Shown one piece after another: positions 17,577 to 25,776 of a stretch of 64,000 nt of DNA. The notes under the pieces were generated by a model. The model did not search any database and was not told where the DNA came from. It was given only the letters and a program-made list of their open reading frames with translations. Positions within the stretch are counted from its first letter, which is position 1. Every line of letters starts with the position of its first letter. The stretch is taken from the NCBI GenBank assembly GCA_964395715.1, contig CAYNAU010000004.1, forward strand, positions 260,111-324,110, written 5' to 3'. This DNA comes from Porticoccus sp964395715. Lineage in GTDB: Bacteria; Pseudomonadota; Gammaproteobacteria; Pseudomonadales; Porticoccaceae. Made by a program: the position numbers and the translations under genes.

Positions 17577-18415
17577 TGCTGTCACTGCCCGCTCCGGCGA
17601 AAATCAATCTGTTCCTGCATATTACCGGTCGTCGCCCCGACGGTTACCACAACCTGCAAACCCTCTTTCAGTTGCTGGATTTTGGGGATCAGCTGGATAT
17701 TGAGGTTGACCCCAACGGGGTCATCAGGGTCACCCCAACTCTCGAATCTGTTCCTCCCGAGGACAACCTGGTCTACCGGGCAGCGCAGCTGCTGCAGAAA
17801 GAGAGCAGTTGCAAAATGGGGGCCGCCATCCGCTTGCACAAGCGATTGCCAATGGGCGGCGGCCTCGGGGGTGGCAGCAGTGATGCTGCCACGACGCTGT
17901 TGGCACTGAATGAACTCTGGCAGCTGGGATGGACCAGGGAAAGACTGATGCCCCTCGGCCAGCAACTGGGTGCCGATGTGCCCGTTTTTATTTTTGGTCA
18001 CAGCGCCTGGGCAGAGGGGGTTGGCGAGCAACTCACAGCGGTGGAAATCAAGTCTTCCTGGTACCTGGTTTTGGCCCCGGATACACAGGTTTCAACCGCC
18101 TCAATTTTCGCGCATCAGGGTTTGACAAGAAACACGCATCCGATCAAAATACGCGCCTTTCTCGAGCGGGGTGGCCGGAATGACTGTCAAACAGTCGTTG
18201 AGGCTCTTTATCCCCAGGTAAAAAAGGCACGCCTCTGGCTCGCTCAATTTGCCGATGCTCGATTGACGGGAACAGGTGCCTGCCTATTTGCCCGCTTTGA
18301 TTCAGAAGCTGACGCAAGATCAGTCCTGGAGCAAATGCCGGCGCCCTGGCAAGGCTTTGTTGCGAAAGGGGTCAACCGATCACCCCTGCTCGACAAGCTC
18401 CCGTCACACAACTGA
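17576..18415 (+). CDS. ispE: 4-diphosphocytidyl-2-C-methyl-D-erythritol kinase
   Basis: A 279-aa GHMP kinase of the MEP isoprenoid pathway. The substrate-site N-terminus PAPAKINLFLHITGRRPDGYH and the ATP-binding glycine loop MGGGLGGGSSDAA are intact. ATG 17576 shares a base with the lolB stop. A candidate promoter for the downstream tRNA-Gln and prs lies inside the gene at 18122-18150. Confidence 0.97.
   Translation: MLSLPAPAKINLFLHITGRRPDGYHNLQTLFQLLDFGDQLDIEVDPNGVIRVTPTLESVPPEDNLVYRAAQLLQKESSCKMGAAIRLHKRLPMGGGLGGGSSDAATTLLALNELWQLGWTRERLMPLGQQLGADVPVFIFGHSAWAEGVGEQLTAVEIKSSWYLVLAPDTQVSTASIFAHQGLTRNTHPIKIRAFLERGGRNDCQTVVEALYPQVKKARLWLAQFADARLTGTGACLFARFDSEADARSVLEQMPAPWQGFVAKGVNRSPLLDKLPSHN
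18122..18150 (+). promoter_or_regulatory. putative internal promoter for tRNA-Gln/prs
   Basis: A perfect TTGACA and CAAAAT are separated by 17 bp inside ispE, followed by a GC-rich ACGCGCC stretch like the discriminator of stable-RNA promoters. The tRNA begins about 260 nt later. Confidence 0.4.
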
Positions 18416-18419
18416 CAAC

Positions 18420-18495
18420 TGGGGTGTCGCCAAGTGGCTAAGGCAACGGGTTTTGATCCCGTCATTCGGAGGTTCGAGTCCTCCCACCCCAGCCA
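18420..18495 (+). tRNA. tRNA-Gln (anticodon UUG)
   Basis: The acceptor stem pairs TGGGGTG with CACCCCA, the discriminator is G and the CCA is encoded. The anticodon loop TTTTGATC presents TTG between five-base-pair stems, and the T-arm GGTTCGAGTCC is canonical. It sits between ispE and prs, its usual place in gammaproteobacteria, and may be processed from their shared transcript. Confidence 0.96.
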
Positions 18496-18543
18496 TATTC
18501 CTTTGGGTTAGCTGCAGAAAGACCCCGATCAGGAAAAAAAGCC

Positions 18544-19485
18544 GTGGCAAACATGATGGTTTTCTCCGGGAATGCTAACCCGGAGCTGGCAAATGAAATC
18601 GCTCGTTATCTCAGCCTGAGTCTGGGTGATGCGCTGGTGTGCCAGTTTTCAGACGGTGAGATCAATGTCGAGATTCGCGAGAATGTGCGCGGTCGTGACG
18701 TCTTTGTGGTACAGCCCACCTGTGTGCCCACACACAAGAATCTGATGGAGCTGATGCTCATCATCGACGCCCTTCGCCGCTCTTCAGCGGGTCGCATCAC
18801 AGCCGTACTGCCCTATTTCGGCTATGCCCGCCAGGATCGCCGCGTGCGTTCTATTCGCGTGCCCATCAGCGCCAAGGTAGTCGCCGACATGCTCACCAAT
18901 GTAGGCGTTGATCGCGTCATGACCGTTGACCTGCACGCTGAGCAGATTCAGGGATTTTTTGACTGCGCCGTGGATAACGTCTACGGCCTGCCTGTCATGC
19001 TTACCGATGTCGAACGTCAGAACTATGAAAATCTGACGGTTGTTTCCCCAGACATTGGCGGTGTTGTCCGCGCCCGCGCCATGGCCAAACAGCTGAACAC
19101 CGATCTGGCAATTATTGACAAACGCCGTCCGGAAGCGAACCAGGCACAGGTAATGAACATTATTGGTGAGGTTGAAGGCCGCACCTGCCTGCTGGTCGAC
19201 GATATCGTGGATACCGCCGGCACCTTATGCAAAGCCGCCGATGCACTCAAGGAGCACGGCGCAATGAGGGTCGTTGCCTGCTGCACTCACCCTGTGCTGT
19301 CGGGCAAGGCTATCGAAAACCTCGAGAATTCGTCCCTGGATACCCTCGTGGTCACCAACAGCATTCCACTCAGTGAGGCCGCCCGCAACTGCGCGAAAGT
19401 CCGCGTCCTGAGTCTGGCGCCCATGCTGGCAGAAGCCATGCGCCGGGTTAGCAATGAGGAATCCATCAGCGCTATGTTTGACTAG
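18544..19485 (+). CDS. prs: ribose-phosphate pyrophosphokinase (PRPP synthetase)
   Basis: A 313-aa class I PRPP synthetase. The N-terminal VFSGNANPELA, the flexible catalytic region DRRVRS and the PRPP-binding loop VDDIVDTAGTL are all present. It makes PRPP from ribose-5-phosphate and ATP for nucleotide, His and Trp synthesis. I use the GTG start at 18544; ATG 18553 is three residues shorter. Confidence 0.97.
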   Translation: MANMMVFSGNANPELANEIARYLSLSLGDALVCQFSDGEINVEIRENVRGRDVFVVQPTCVPTHKNLMELMLIIDALRRSSAGRITAVLPYFGYARQDRRVRSIRVPISAKVVADMLTNVGVDRVMTVDLHAEQIQGFFDCAVDNVYGLPVMLTDVERQNYENLTVVSPDIGGVVRARAMAKQLNTDLAIIDKRRPEANQAQVMNIIGEVEGRTCLLVDDIVDTAGTLCKAADALKEHGAMRVVACCTHPVLSGKAIENLENSSLDTLVVTNSIPLSEAARNCAKVRVLSLAPMLAEAMRRVSNEESISAMFD

Positions 19486-19576
19486 CGCTGTTTACTTAAC
19501 CGCCCGTTAGGGCTTATTTAACCCCCTTTACGATTCTGGTCGCGGATCGCACCGGGGATAACTAGGAGTCAAGGCA

Positions 19577-20230
19577 ATGTCCGATGATTTTAAATTGAAT
19601 GCCATGGTCCGCAATGACATGGGGAAAGGTGCGAGCCGCCGCCTGCGTCGTGAGGCCAACCTGGTGCCTGCCATTATTTATGGCGGAAAAAAAGCACCGG
19701 AAAACATCAGCATCGTGAGTAACGAGCTGGAACACTCGCTGCAAAACGAAGCGTTTTACTCGCATATCATCACCATCTCGGTGGACGGCAACGAACAGGA
19801 CGTCATCCTCAAGGATGTACAGCGTCACCCGTCGAAGACCGTCGTGATCCATGCAGACTTCCTTCGCGTCAGCAAGACCCAGAAATTACAAACCAAGGTC
19901 CCTCTCCACTTCATCAACGAAGATATCTGTGTCGGCGTGAAAATGGCTGGCGGCATCATTTCCCACAACATGACAGAGCTGGAGATCAGCTGTCTGCCAG
20001 CAGATCTGCCCGAGTACATCGAAGTGGATGTCAGTGCTGTTGATGTTGGCAATGTTCTGCACATTTCTGACATTGCCCTGCCATCAGGGGTAGAAAGTGT
20101 CGAACTGAGTCATGGGGAAGAGCACGATCAGCCCATCTTCACCATCAACAAGCCTAAAGCCGCTGTCGAAGAAACAGCTGATGAAGAAGCTGCAGACAAA
20201 GGTGGTGATGAAGAGACTTCAGAAGAGTAA
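19577..20230 (+). CDS. rplY: 50S ribosomal protein L25 / general stress protein Ctc
   Basis: A 217-aa protein, the long two-domain form: the L25 beta-barrel that binds 5S rRNA, then the TL5-type C-terminal domain and an acidic tail (EETADEEAADKGGDEETSEE). An AGGAG ribosome-binding site precedes the ATG. The order prs-rplY-pth-ychF is conserved. Confidence 0.95.
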   Translation: MSDDFKLNAMVRNDMGKGASRRLRREANLVPAIIYGGKKAPENISIVSNELEHSLQNEAFYSHIITISVDGNEQDVILKDVQRHPSKTVVIHADFLRVSKTQKLQTKVPLHFINEDICVGVKMAGGIISHNMTELEISCLPADLPEYIEVDVSAVDVGNVLHISDIALPSGVESVELSHGEEHDQPIFTINKPKAAVEETADEEAADKGGDEETSEE

Positions 20231-20274
20231 ACAACCACTCTTTCTGTCTTTACGGACACCAAAAGGCCCCGACA

Positions 20275-20859
20275 TTGGATACGCCCGTTCAGCTCATTGT
20301 GGGGCTGGGAAACCCCGGCCCACAATATGACCGAACCCGTCACAATGCCGGGGCCGATTTTGTTACGGCACTGGCTAACCGCCACTCGGTCGAACTGACT
20401 CCCGAGAGCAAATTTTTTGGCAGGACCGCAAAAGTCTCTATTAATGGTTCTCTGGTGTGGCTGCTAATCCCCGACACGTTCATGAACCGCAGCGGCAAAG
20501 CCATTGCCGCTCTGGCTGGCTTCTACCGCATTCCGACGGCAGCCATCCTGGTGGCCCACGACGAACTTGATCTCAGCCCTGGAACGGCACGTTTAAAACT
20601 GGGCGGCGGCCACGGCGGTCACAATGGTCTGCGGGATACCATTCAGGCATTGGGCAACAACCGTGACTTTGCGCGCTTAAGACTGGGCATTGGGCACCCA
20701 GGACACGCCAGTGAAGTTGTTAACTACGTGCTAAAACGCGCCCCGGCCAGCGAACAGCAACTGATCGAAGAGAGTATTGATCAGGCGCTTGGGGTTATTG
20801 GTGATGCCGTTGCCGGACGCTGGAACGACGCCATGAAAACACTTCACACCAATAATTAG
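20275..20859 (+). CDS. pth: peptidyl-tRNA hydrolase
   Basis: A 194-aa enzyme that releases peptides from stalled peptidyl-tRNA. The N-terminal VGLGNPGPQYDRTRHNAG includes the catalytic His, and FMNRSGKA and HDELDL motifs follow. The start is TTG 20275 with AAAAGG upstream; no closer ATG would keep the N-terminal strand. Confidence 0.96.
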   Translation: MDTPVQLIVGLGNPGPQYDRTRHNAGADFVTALANRHSVELTPESKFFGRTAKVSINGSLVWLLIPDTFMNRSGKAIAALAGFYRIPTAAILVAHDELDLSPGTARLKLGGGHGGHNGLRDTIQALGNNRDFARLRLGIGHPGHASEVVNYVLKRAPASEQQLIEESIDQALGVIGDAVAGRWNDAMKTLHTNN

Positions 20860-20892
20860 GCCCACCGGGCAAACAGCACTCAGGAAATCATT

Positions 20893-21984
20893 ATGGGTTT
20901 TAATTGCGGAATCGTCGGCCTGCCCAATGTGGGCAAATCTACCCTGTTCAATGCGCTGACCCAGGCGGGCATCGACGCAGCAAATTTTCCATTCTGCACC
21001 ATTGAACCCAACACTGGCATCGTGCCAATTCCCGACCCACGGCAGGACAAGCTGGCGGAGATTGTCAAACCGGAACGGATTATCCCCACCACTATGGAGT
21101 TTGTGGACATTGCCGGCCTGGTTGCAGGTGCGTCCAAGGGTGAAGGGCTTGGCAACCAGTTCCTTGCCAACATTCGCGAGACTGACGCCATTGCCCATGT
21201 GGTTCGTTGTTTTGATGACGACAACGTGGTGCACGTGGAGGGCAAGATCAATCCCGCCGCGGATATCGACGTAATCAATACTGAATTGGCTCTGGCCGAC
21301 CTGGAAACAGTGGAAAAAGCCTTGCTGCGAGCCGCCAAGGCTGCCAAGGGGCAGGATAAGGACGCCATCGCCCTCAAGGCTGTGCTGGAAAAAATCCTGC
21401 CCCATCTGAATGGAGCCAAGCCCCTGCGCTCTTTGGGTCTGGACAAAGAGGATCTGAAAACGATCCGCTCCCTGAGCCTGCTGACCCTGAAACCCACCAT
21501 GTATATCGCCAATGTCGATGAGAACGGTTTTGAGGACAACCCCTATCTTGATCAGGTACAGGCAATTGCCGACTCTGAAGGGGCCGTGGTTGTACCCATC
21601 TGCAACAAGCTGGAGTCGGAAATTGCCGAGCTCGAAGACGAGGAAAAACTGGAATTTTTGCAGGAAATGGGAATGGAAGAGCCGGGACTTAACCGCGTGA
21701 TCCGAGCAGGTTATGCATTGCTCGGGCTGCAAACGTACTTTACTGCCGGCGTGAAGGAAGTCCGCGCCTGGACTATTCCTGTCGGTGCCACAGCACCTCA
21801 ATCCGCCGGAAAAATCCACACCGACTTCGAAAAAGGTTTTATTCGTGCGGAGGTAGTGGCCTATGACGACTTTGTTGCCTGCAAGGGTGAGCAAGGTGCC
21901 AAGGATGCCGGCAAATGGCGCCTTGAAGGCAAGGACTACGTGGTTCACGACGGCGACGTCATTCACTTCCGCTTTAACGTCTGA
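20893..21984 (+). CDS. ychF: ribosome-binding ATPase YchF
   Basis: A 363-aa Obg-related P-loop protein. GLPNVGKSTLFN is the P-loop, and the usual GTP-specificity NKxD is replaced by NVDE, as in the ATP-specific YchF/OLA1 group. A coiled-coil insert and a C-terminal TGS domain complete it. YchF is linked to oxidative stress responses and ribosome binding. It follows pth by 33 bp. Confidence 0.96.
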   Translation: MGFNCGIVGLPNVGKSTLFNALTQAGIDAANFPFCTIEPNTGIVPIPDPRQDKLAEIVKPERIIPTTMEFVDIAGLVAGASKGEGLGNQFLANIRETDAIAHVVRCFDDDNVVHVEGKINPAADIDVINTELALADLETVEKALLRAAKAAKGQDKDAIALKAVLEKILPHLNGAKPLRSLGLDKEDLKTIRSLSLLTLKPTMYIANVDENGFEDNPYLDQVQAIADSEGAVVVPICNKLESEIAELEDEEKLEFLQEMGMEEPGLNRVIRAGYALLGLQTYFTAGVKEVRAWTIPVGATAPQSAGKIHTDFEKGFIRAEVVAYDDFVACKGEQGAKDAGKWRLEGKDYVVHDGDVIHFRFNV

Positions 21985-22031
21985 ATCGAAGTCTCCGATC
22001 AGCCTGCCGGCATGGGATACCCCGTGCCGGA

Positions 22032-22060
22032 CTGCCATTTCAGTGCGCAGCTTCTATAAT
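22032..22060 (+). promoter_or_regulatory. putative promoter placing the start of transcription at the next ATG
   Basis: CTGCCA and a perfect TATAAT are 17 bp apart. The -10 ends 6 bp before the ATG at 22067, so the mRNA would be leaderless or nearly so. Confidence 0.4.
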
Positions 22061-22066
22061 GAGACG

Positions 22067-23272
22067 ATGCGCTATTCAGCCCGAATCTTCACACTACTGT
22101 TGTTACTGCTTGTTCTGGCAACCCTCCTTGCCACTCGCTATGTGCCGGGGCTGCAGATCAGTAGTTTTGCCGTCATCGTCAATTCCATCACGGGAGCCGG
22201 CAGCCCGGAAACCAGCCACCGCGTCGCTGACTCACTGGTCACAGCGCCAGGCTTAAAACTTTCGGTATTTGCCGACGATCTTTCCAGACCACGGGTCCTG
22301 AAAATCACCCCCCGCGGCCAGCTACTGGTGAGCTCACCCCCTACCGGCTCGATCCACCTCCTTGCCGATACCAATAGCGACGGGCAGGCCGATAATAACC
22401 GGGTGATTCTCTCCAACCTGAAACGCCCCCACGGCATCGAGATTTTTGATGACGGAACTACCAGCTGGCTTTACGTGGCAGAAACCAATGCTGTGGGACG
22501 CGTGGCGATGGACTGGTCCACAGGCAACCCGGCGGGGGACTACCATCGACTGATCACCGACCTGCCCCCCGGCGGCGGCCACTGGACAAGAAGCATCCGC
22601 TTTGGCCCTGATGGCCTACTGTATTTAACTGTCGGCTCAAGCTGTAATGTCTGTAAGGAATCAGACCCGCGCCGTGCTGCAATGATGCGCTACCAACCGG
22701 ATGGCAGTGGCGAGGAGATTTTTGCTACCGGCCTGAGAAACAGTGTCGGCTTCGACTGGACACCCTGGAGCAACCAACTCTACGCCACTGACAACGGGCG
22801 CGATATGCTGGGTGATGATTTCCCACCCTGTGAGCTCAACCTGATTAAGGCTGGCGGGTTTTATGGCTGGCCTTATATCAATGGCTTCGGGGAGCTTGAC
22901 CCCGATCTCGGCCTTGGCAAAGAACCTTTGCTGACATCCAGCCTTTCACCGTCCTATGGTTTCCGCGCCCATAATGCCCCCCTGGGCATTCATTTTCTGC
23001 GCCATGACAATAGACCGGAAACTTTTCTTCGCACTGCACTGGTCGCGCTGCACGGCTCCTGGAACCGCAGCAAGCCCGACGGTTATAAGGTGGTTACTCT
23101 GCGCTGGGACAAGCTGGGCAACATCAGCAGCGAAGATTTTCTGAACGGTTTTCTGCGGCCGGACCAACAGGTGATTGGCCGACCCGTGGATATCGAAGAA
23201 GGGCTCGATGGCAGTATTTATATCTCCGATGACTATGCCGGCAGCATCTACCGCGTGCTATATAAAGAATAA
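22067..23272 (+). CDS. PQQ-dependent sugar dehydrogenase / L-sorbosone dehydrogenase-like beta-propeller protein
   Basis: A 401-aa protein with an N-terminal membrane anchor or signal (residues 6-25), then a six-bladed propeller of the glucose/sorbosone dehydrogenase type. GSSCNVCKESDPRRAAMMRY and the FYGWPYINGFGE region are typical of this group, suggesting a periplasmic PQQ- or calcium-dependent oxidoreductase. No substrate can be assigned. I chose ATG 22067 because the open frame upstream lies inside ychF. No ribosome-binding site precedes it. Confidence 0.82.
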   Translation: MRYSARIFTLLLLLLVLATLLATRYVPGLQISSFAVIVNSITGAGSPETSHRVADSLVTAPGLKLSVFADDLSRPRVLKITPRGQLLVSSPPTGSIHLLADTNSDGQADNNRVILSNLKRPHGIEIFDDGTTSWLYVAETNAVGRVAMDWSTGNPAGDYHRLITDLPPGGGHWTRSIRFGPDGLLYLTVGSSCNVCKESDPRRAAMMRYQPDGSGEEIFATGLRNSVGFDWTPWSNQLYATDNGRDMLGDDFPPCELNLIKAGGFYGWPYINGFGELDPDLGLGKEPLLTSSLSPSYGFRAHNAPLGIHFLRHDNRPETFLRTALVALHGSWNRSKPDGYKVVTLRWDKLGNISSEDFLNGFLRPDQQVIGRPVDIEEGLDGSIYISDDYAGSIYRVLYKE

Positions 23273-23287
23273 TAAGGAGAGAGAATC

Positions 23288-23515
23288 ATGTTCATGAAAG
23301 AGAAAACTTCCAGTCACCTGGTAGAAATTTTGTCCCTGCAGGACCTGTTCGACCCGTTTCGTCAGGAGGTTGCCGGGCGCTACCATTTCGGCGAGGAAGC
23401 TCAGGAGCCGGAGAATATCAGCAAAACGCACCTGGTTTTCCCTTCCGGGGAATCCTTGCCCCAATGCTGGCTCGACCCCCATTACCGGGACCACGAACTG
23501 CCCGTGCAGGGATAA
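23288..23515 (+). CDS. conserved small protein of unknown function (75 aa)
   Basis: A 75-aa soluble, acidic protein with an excellent ribosome-binding site (AAGGAGAG, 7 nt before ATG 23288). Notable sequences are VEILSLQDLFDPF, a central GEEAQEPE and the C-terminal WLDPHYRD. I recall similar short proteins in other gammaproteobacteria, some labelled acetyltransferase in databases, but at this length an acetyltransferase fold is impossible. It lies 15 bp after the sorbosone-dehydrogenase-like gene and is probably co-transcribed. Confidence 0.75.
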   Translation: MFMKEKTSSHLVEILSLQDLFDPFRQEVAGRYHFGEEAQEPENISKTHLVFPSGESLPQCWLDPHYRDHELPVQG

Positions 23516-23546
23516 ACAAGCCGCACTACCTGCTGCGGAAAACGCC

Positions 23547-23575
23547 TTGACAACCCCTGGCAAAATCGTGAAAAT
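23547..23575 (+). promoter_or_regulatory. promoter of tRNA-Met
   Basis: A perfect TTGACA and GAAAAT are separated by 17 bp, followed by a GC-rich TCGCGCCC discriminator. The tRNA begins 24 nt after the -10. Confidence 0.6.
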
Positions 23576-23599
23576 TCGCGCCCTCACTGAAAGAGCGAT

Positions 23600-23676
23600 G
23601 GCTACGTAGCTCAGCTGGTTAGAGCACAGCATTCATAATGCTGGGGTCGGTGGTTCAAGTCCACCCGTAGCTACCA
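23600..23676 (+). tRNA. tRNA-Met (anticodon CAU, elongator)
   Basis: The acceptor stem pairs GGCTACG with CGTAGCT (one G-U pair at the end), the discriminator is A and the CCA is encoded. The anticodon loop TTCATAA carries CAT. The paired first position and lack of the three G-C pairs next to the anticodon loop argue for elongator rather than initiator tRNA. Confidence 0.94.
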
Positions 23677-23685
23677 TACAAGATA

Positions 23686-23719
23686 AAGGCTTAACACCAC
23701 GGGTTGTTAGGCCTTTTTT
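23686..23719 (+). terminator. Rho-independent terminator after tRNA-Met
   Basis: An 11-bp stem (AAGGCTTAACA with TGTTAGGCCTT, one T-G pair) and an 8-nt loop run into a six-T tract. Confidence 0.88.
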
Positions 23720-23919
23720 GTGAGCGATAATCCACCATGATTGATATCCGCCTCTTCGCCCGAGGCCGGATTTTTGGGCCTCAACGAGAGAGGTGGTCAC
23801 CAGGTGAATGTATTACAATGTACCCGTTTTATCGGCTGACCCAGCGCCATCGACAACCCATGGACTGTTGAACCGAACCACAAGAGACCTATCAATCACC
23901 CCGTCTACGAGGAAATCAA

Positions 23920-25200
23920 GTGTACGTCGAACAGGCAACCCGCGAGCAGTTGCAACAATGGCAGGAAGAACTCTCTGCCAGACACCAGACCTTTGTGAGC
24001 AGCGGCCTTAATCTGGATCTGACCAGAGGCAAACCCTCCGCCAGCCAGTTATCTTTGGCCAATGAGCTGGATGGCGCCCTCAAGGGCAACTACATTGCCG
24101 ACGACGGCACAGATACCCGCAACTACGGCGGCATTGATGGACTCCCCGGCATGAAAGCGTTGGCCGCGGATATTCTCGGCGTCAAACCCGAAGACATCCT
24201 GGTCGGCGGCAACAGCAGCCTGACATTAATGTATTTCTCTGCCTTGTTTGGCTGGCAATTTGGCTTCACCGGTCCCGCATCGGCCTGGCACAACGAGGAC
24301 AAGGTGAAATTCCTCTGCCCGGTTCCGGGCTATGACCGCCATTTTGCCATTTGCGAAGAACTGGGCATTGAGATGGTCAATGTACCCATGAATGACAATG
24401 GCCCGGATATGGATGTGGTTGAGGCCCTGGTCCGCGACGACAAGTCCATCAAGGGTATCTGGTGCGTCCCCAAATATTCCAATCCCACTGGCTGTATCTA
24501 CAGCGCTGAAACAGTGAAGCGCCTGGCCAAGCTGGGAAAAATAGCCGCCGATAATTTTCGGGTATTTTACGACAATGCCTACGTAGTGCATGACCTGTCA
24601 GATGAGCCGGCAGAATTACCGAACATCATGGAGTTTTGTCGCCAACATGGTACTGAAGACTCAGTGCTGCAGTTCGGCTCCACCTCAAAAGTGACATTTG
24701 CAGGGGCCGGCGTTGCCTTTATGGCCGGTTCGGGCGTCAACCTGAAGGCCATGAAAAACCATCTAGGAATTGCCACCATCGGTCCGGACAAGGTGAATCA
24801 ACTGCGTCACCTGCGCATTATCAGTGACGCACAACAGCTGCGCGCCCATATGATCAAGCATGCAGAGTTGCTGCGACCCCGCTTTGCCTGCGTTCTGAAC
24901 CACTTGCAGGAAAATTTTGCAGAATCTGATTTGGGCAACTGGAGCACCCCAGAGGGCGGCTACTTTATTTCCTTTGACACTCGCCCGGGGCTGGCCAGTG
25001 AAGTGGTAAAACTGGCGGCGGAAGCAGGCGTCAAGCTCACCCCTGCTGGCGCAACCTTCCCCTATGGCAAGGATCCACAGGACTGCAATATTCGCCTGGC
25101 TCCTTCTTTCCCCACTGTTGAGGATATCGACAAAGCCATGGCGGTATTCTGCAACTCGGTCAAACTGGCGTCGGTCAGCCAGCGCCTGCAGGCCAGCTGA
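23920..25200 (+). CDS. aminotransferase class I/II, aspartate aminotransferase type
   Basis: A 426-aa fold-type I PLP enzyme. The PLP lysine lies in FGSTSKVTFAGAG near residue 255, the YSNPTG motif near residue 186, and the C-terminal arginine in NIRLAPSFP. The N-terminal LDLTRGKPS and RNYGGIDGLPGMKALAADILG place it in the subgroup that includes corynebacterial aspartate aminotransferase rather than the classical AspC family. The start is GTG 23920 behind GAGGAAAT. It is monocistronic: a terminator lies before and after it. Confidence 0.88.
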   Translation: MYVEQATREQLQQWQEELSARHQTFVSSGLNLDLTRGKPSASQLSLANELDGALKGNYIADDGTDTRNYGGIDGLPGMKALAADILGVKPEDILVGGNSSLTLMYFSALFGWQFGFTGPASAWHNEDKVKFLCPVPGYDRHFAICEELGIEMVNVPMNDNGPDMDVVEALVRDDKSIKGIWCVPKYSNPTGCIYSAETVKRLAKLGKIAADNFRVFYDNAYVVHDLSDEPAELPNIMEFCRQHGTEDSVLQFGSTSKVTFAGAGVAFMAGSGVNLKAMKNHLGIATIGPDKVNQLRHLRIISDAQQLRAHMIKHAELLRPRFACVLNHLQENFAESDLGNWSTPEGGYFISFDTRPGLASEVVKLAAEAGVKLTPAGATFPYGKDPQDCNIRLAPSFPTVEDIDKAMAVFCNSVKLASVSQRLQAS

Positions 25201-25225
25201 CTTCCAGCAACAATCAAAAAATAAC

Positions 25226-25258
25226 CGAAAAAAAGGGCAGCGCTCGCTGCCCGTTTCT
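25226..25258. terminator. bidirectional terminator
   Basis: An 8-bp stem GGGCAGCG/CGCTGCCC with a 2-nt loop is flanked by GTTTCT on the plus side and by seven As (Ts on the minus strand). It serves the aminotransferase (plus) and the DUF1820 gene (minus). Confidence 0.8.
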
Positions 25259-25279
25259 ATTGGCGATCGCCAACCTTCT

Positions 25280-25618
25280 TCAGTCGCCCTTGTTCGGGGT
25301 CGGCACCAGATTGGGATAAGGGAACGGCGTAATATTGCCAGTACCTTTTATTTCACTCACCTTACAGGCGCCTTCCTTTTCCACTTCATCAATGCGCACT
25401 ACGGCATGCAGGGGAATAAAGCTTCGCTTCACAGAGGCAAATTCCGTCTTGAGTTTTTCTTCAGCCGGGTCAACGATCATTTGTGACCGCTCGCCAAATA
25501 CAAACTCTTCAACCTCAAGGAATCCCCAGAGATCACTCTGGTAGACCTGCCGGGCATAGATTTCATACATCTCACCCTGGTTGAGAAACATGATTTTGTA
25601 GATGGGTGCTGAAGCCAT
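25280..25618 (-). CDS. DUF1820 family protein
   Basis: A 112-aa protein starting MASAPIYKIMFLNQGEMYEI, which matches the DUF1820 family. It has the VYQSDLWGFLEVEEFVFGE segment and a C-terminal hydrophilic tail. Function is unknown. A similar gene lies next to miaB in pseudomonads. ATG 25618 is chosen; the frame is open for about 150 bp more but carries no family sequence. Confidence 0.85.
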   Translation of the reverse strand: MASAPIYKIMFLNQGEMYEIYARQVYQSDLWGFLEVEEFVFGERSQMIVDPAEEKLKTEFASVKRSFIPLHAVVRIDEVEKEGACKVSEIKGTGNITPFPYPNLVPTPNKGD

Positions 25619-25776
25619 GTGGTTCGTCTGTCCAACGTTTGAGCAAGGGGGCGAGAGAATACCACAGTTTGTGCAAATTTCATCCAATCGCTGTACTGTG
25701 TATGGGCTTCCTTGACGTCCATCGCTATAATGCGCGACCCAAGCAATTGTCCATAAATTAAACACTTGTCCTCACC

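Noticed and set aside
19503..19530. Possible terminator after prs (GCCCGTTAGGGC then TTATTT)
   Set aside because: Only four base pairs in the stem; too weak to support.
22003..22036. Inverted repeat after ychF (CCGGCATGGG ... TGCCGG)
   Set aside because: The stem is imperfect and lacks a U-tract, so I do not call it a terminator.
20731..22038. 435-codon open frame on the minus strand opposite ychF and the end of pth
   Set aside because: Low-complexity, His/Gly/Phe-rich translation with no family match; it runs across two certain genes.
21863..22066. Upstream extension of the sorbosone-dehydrogenase-like frame
   Set aside because: It lies within ychF, and the signal/anchor sequence starts at ATG 22067.
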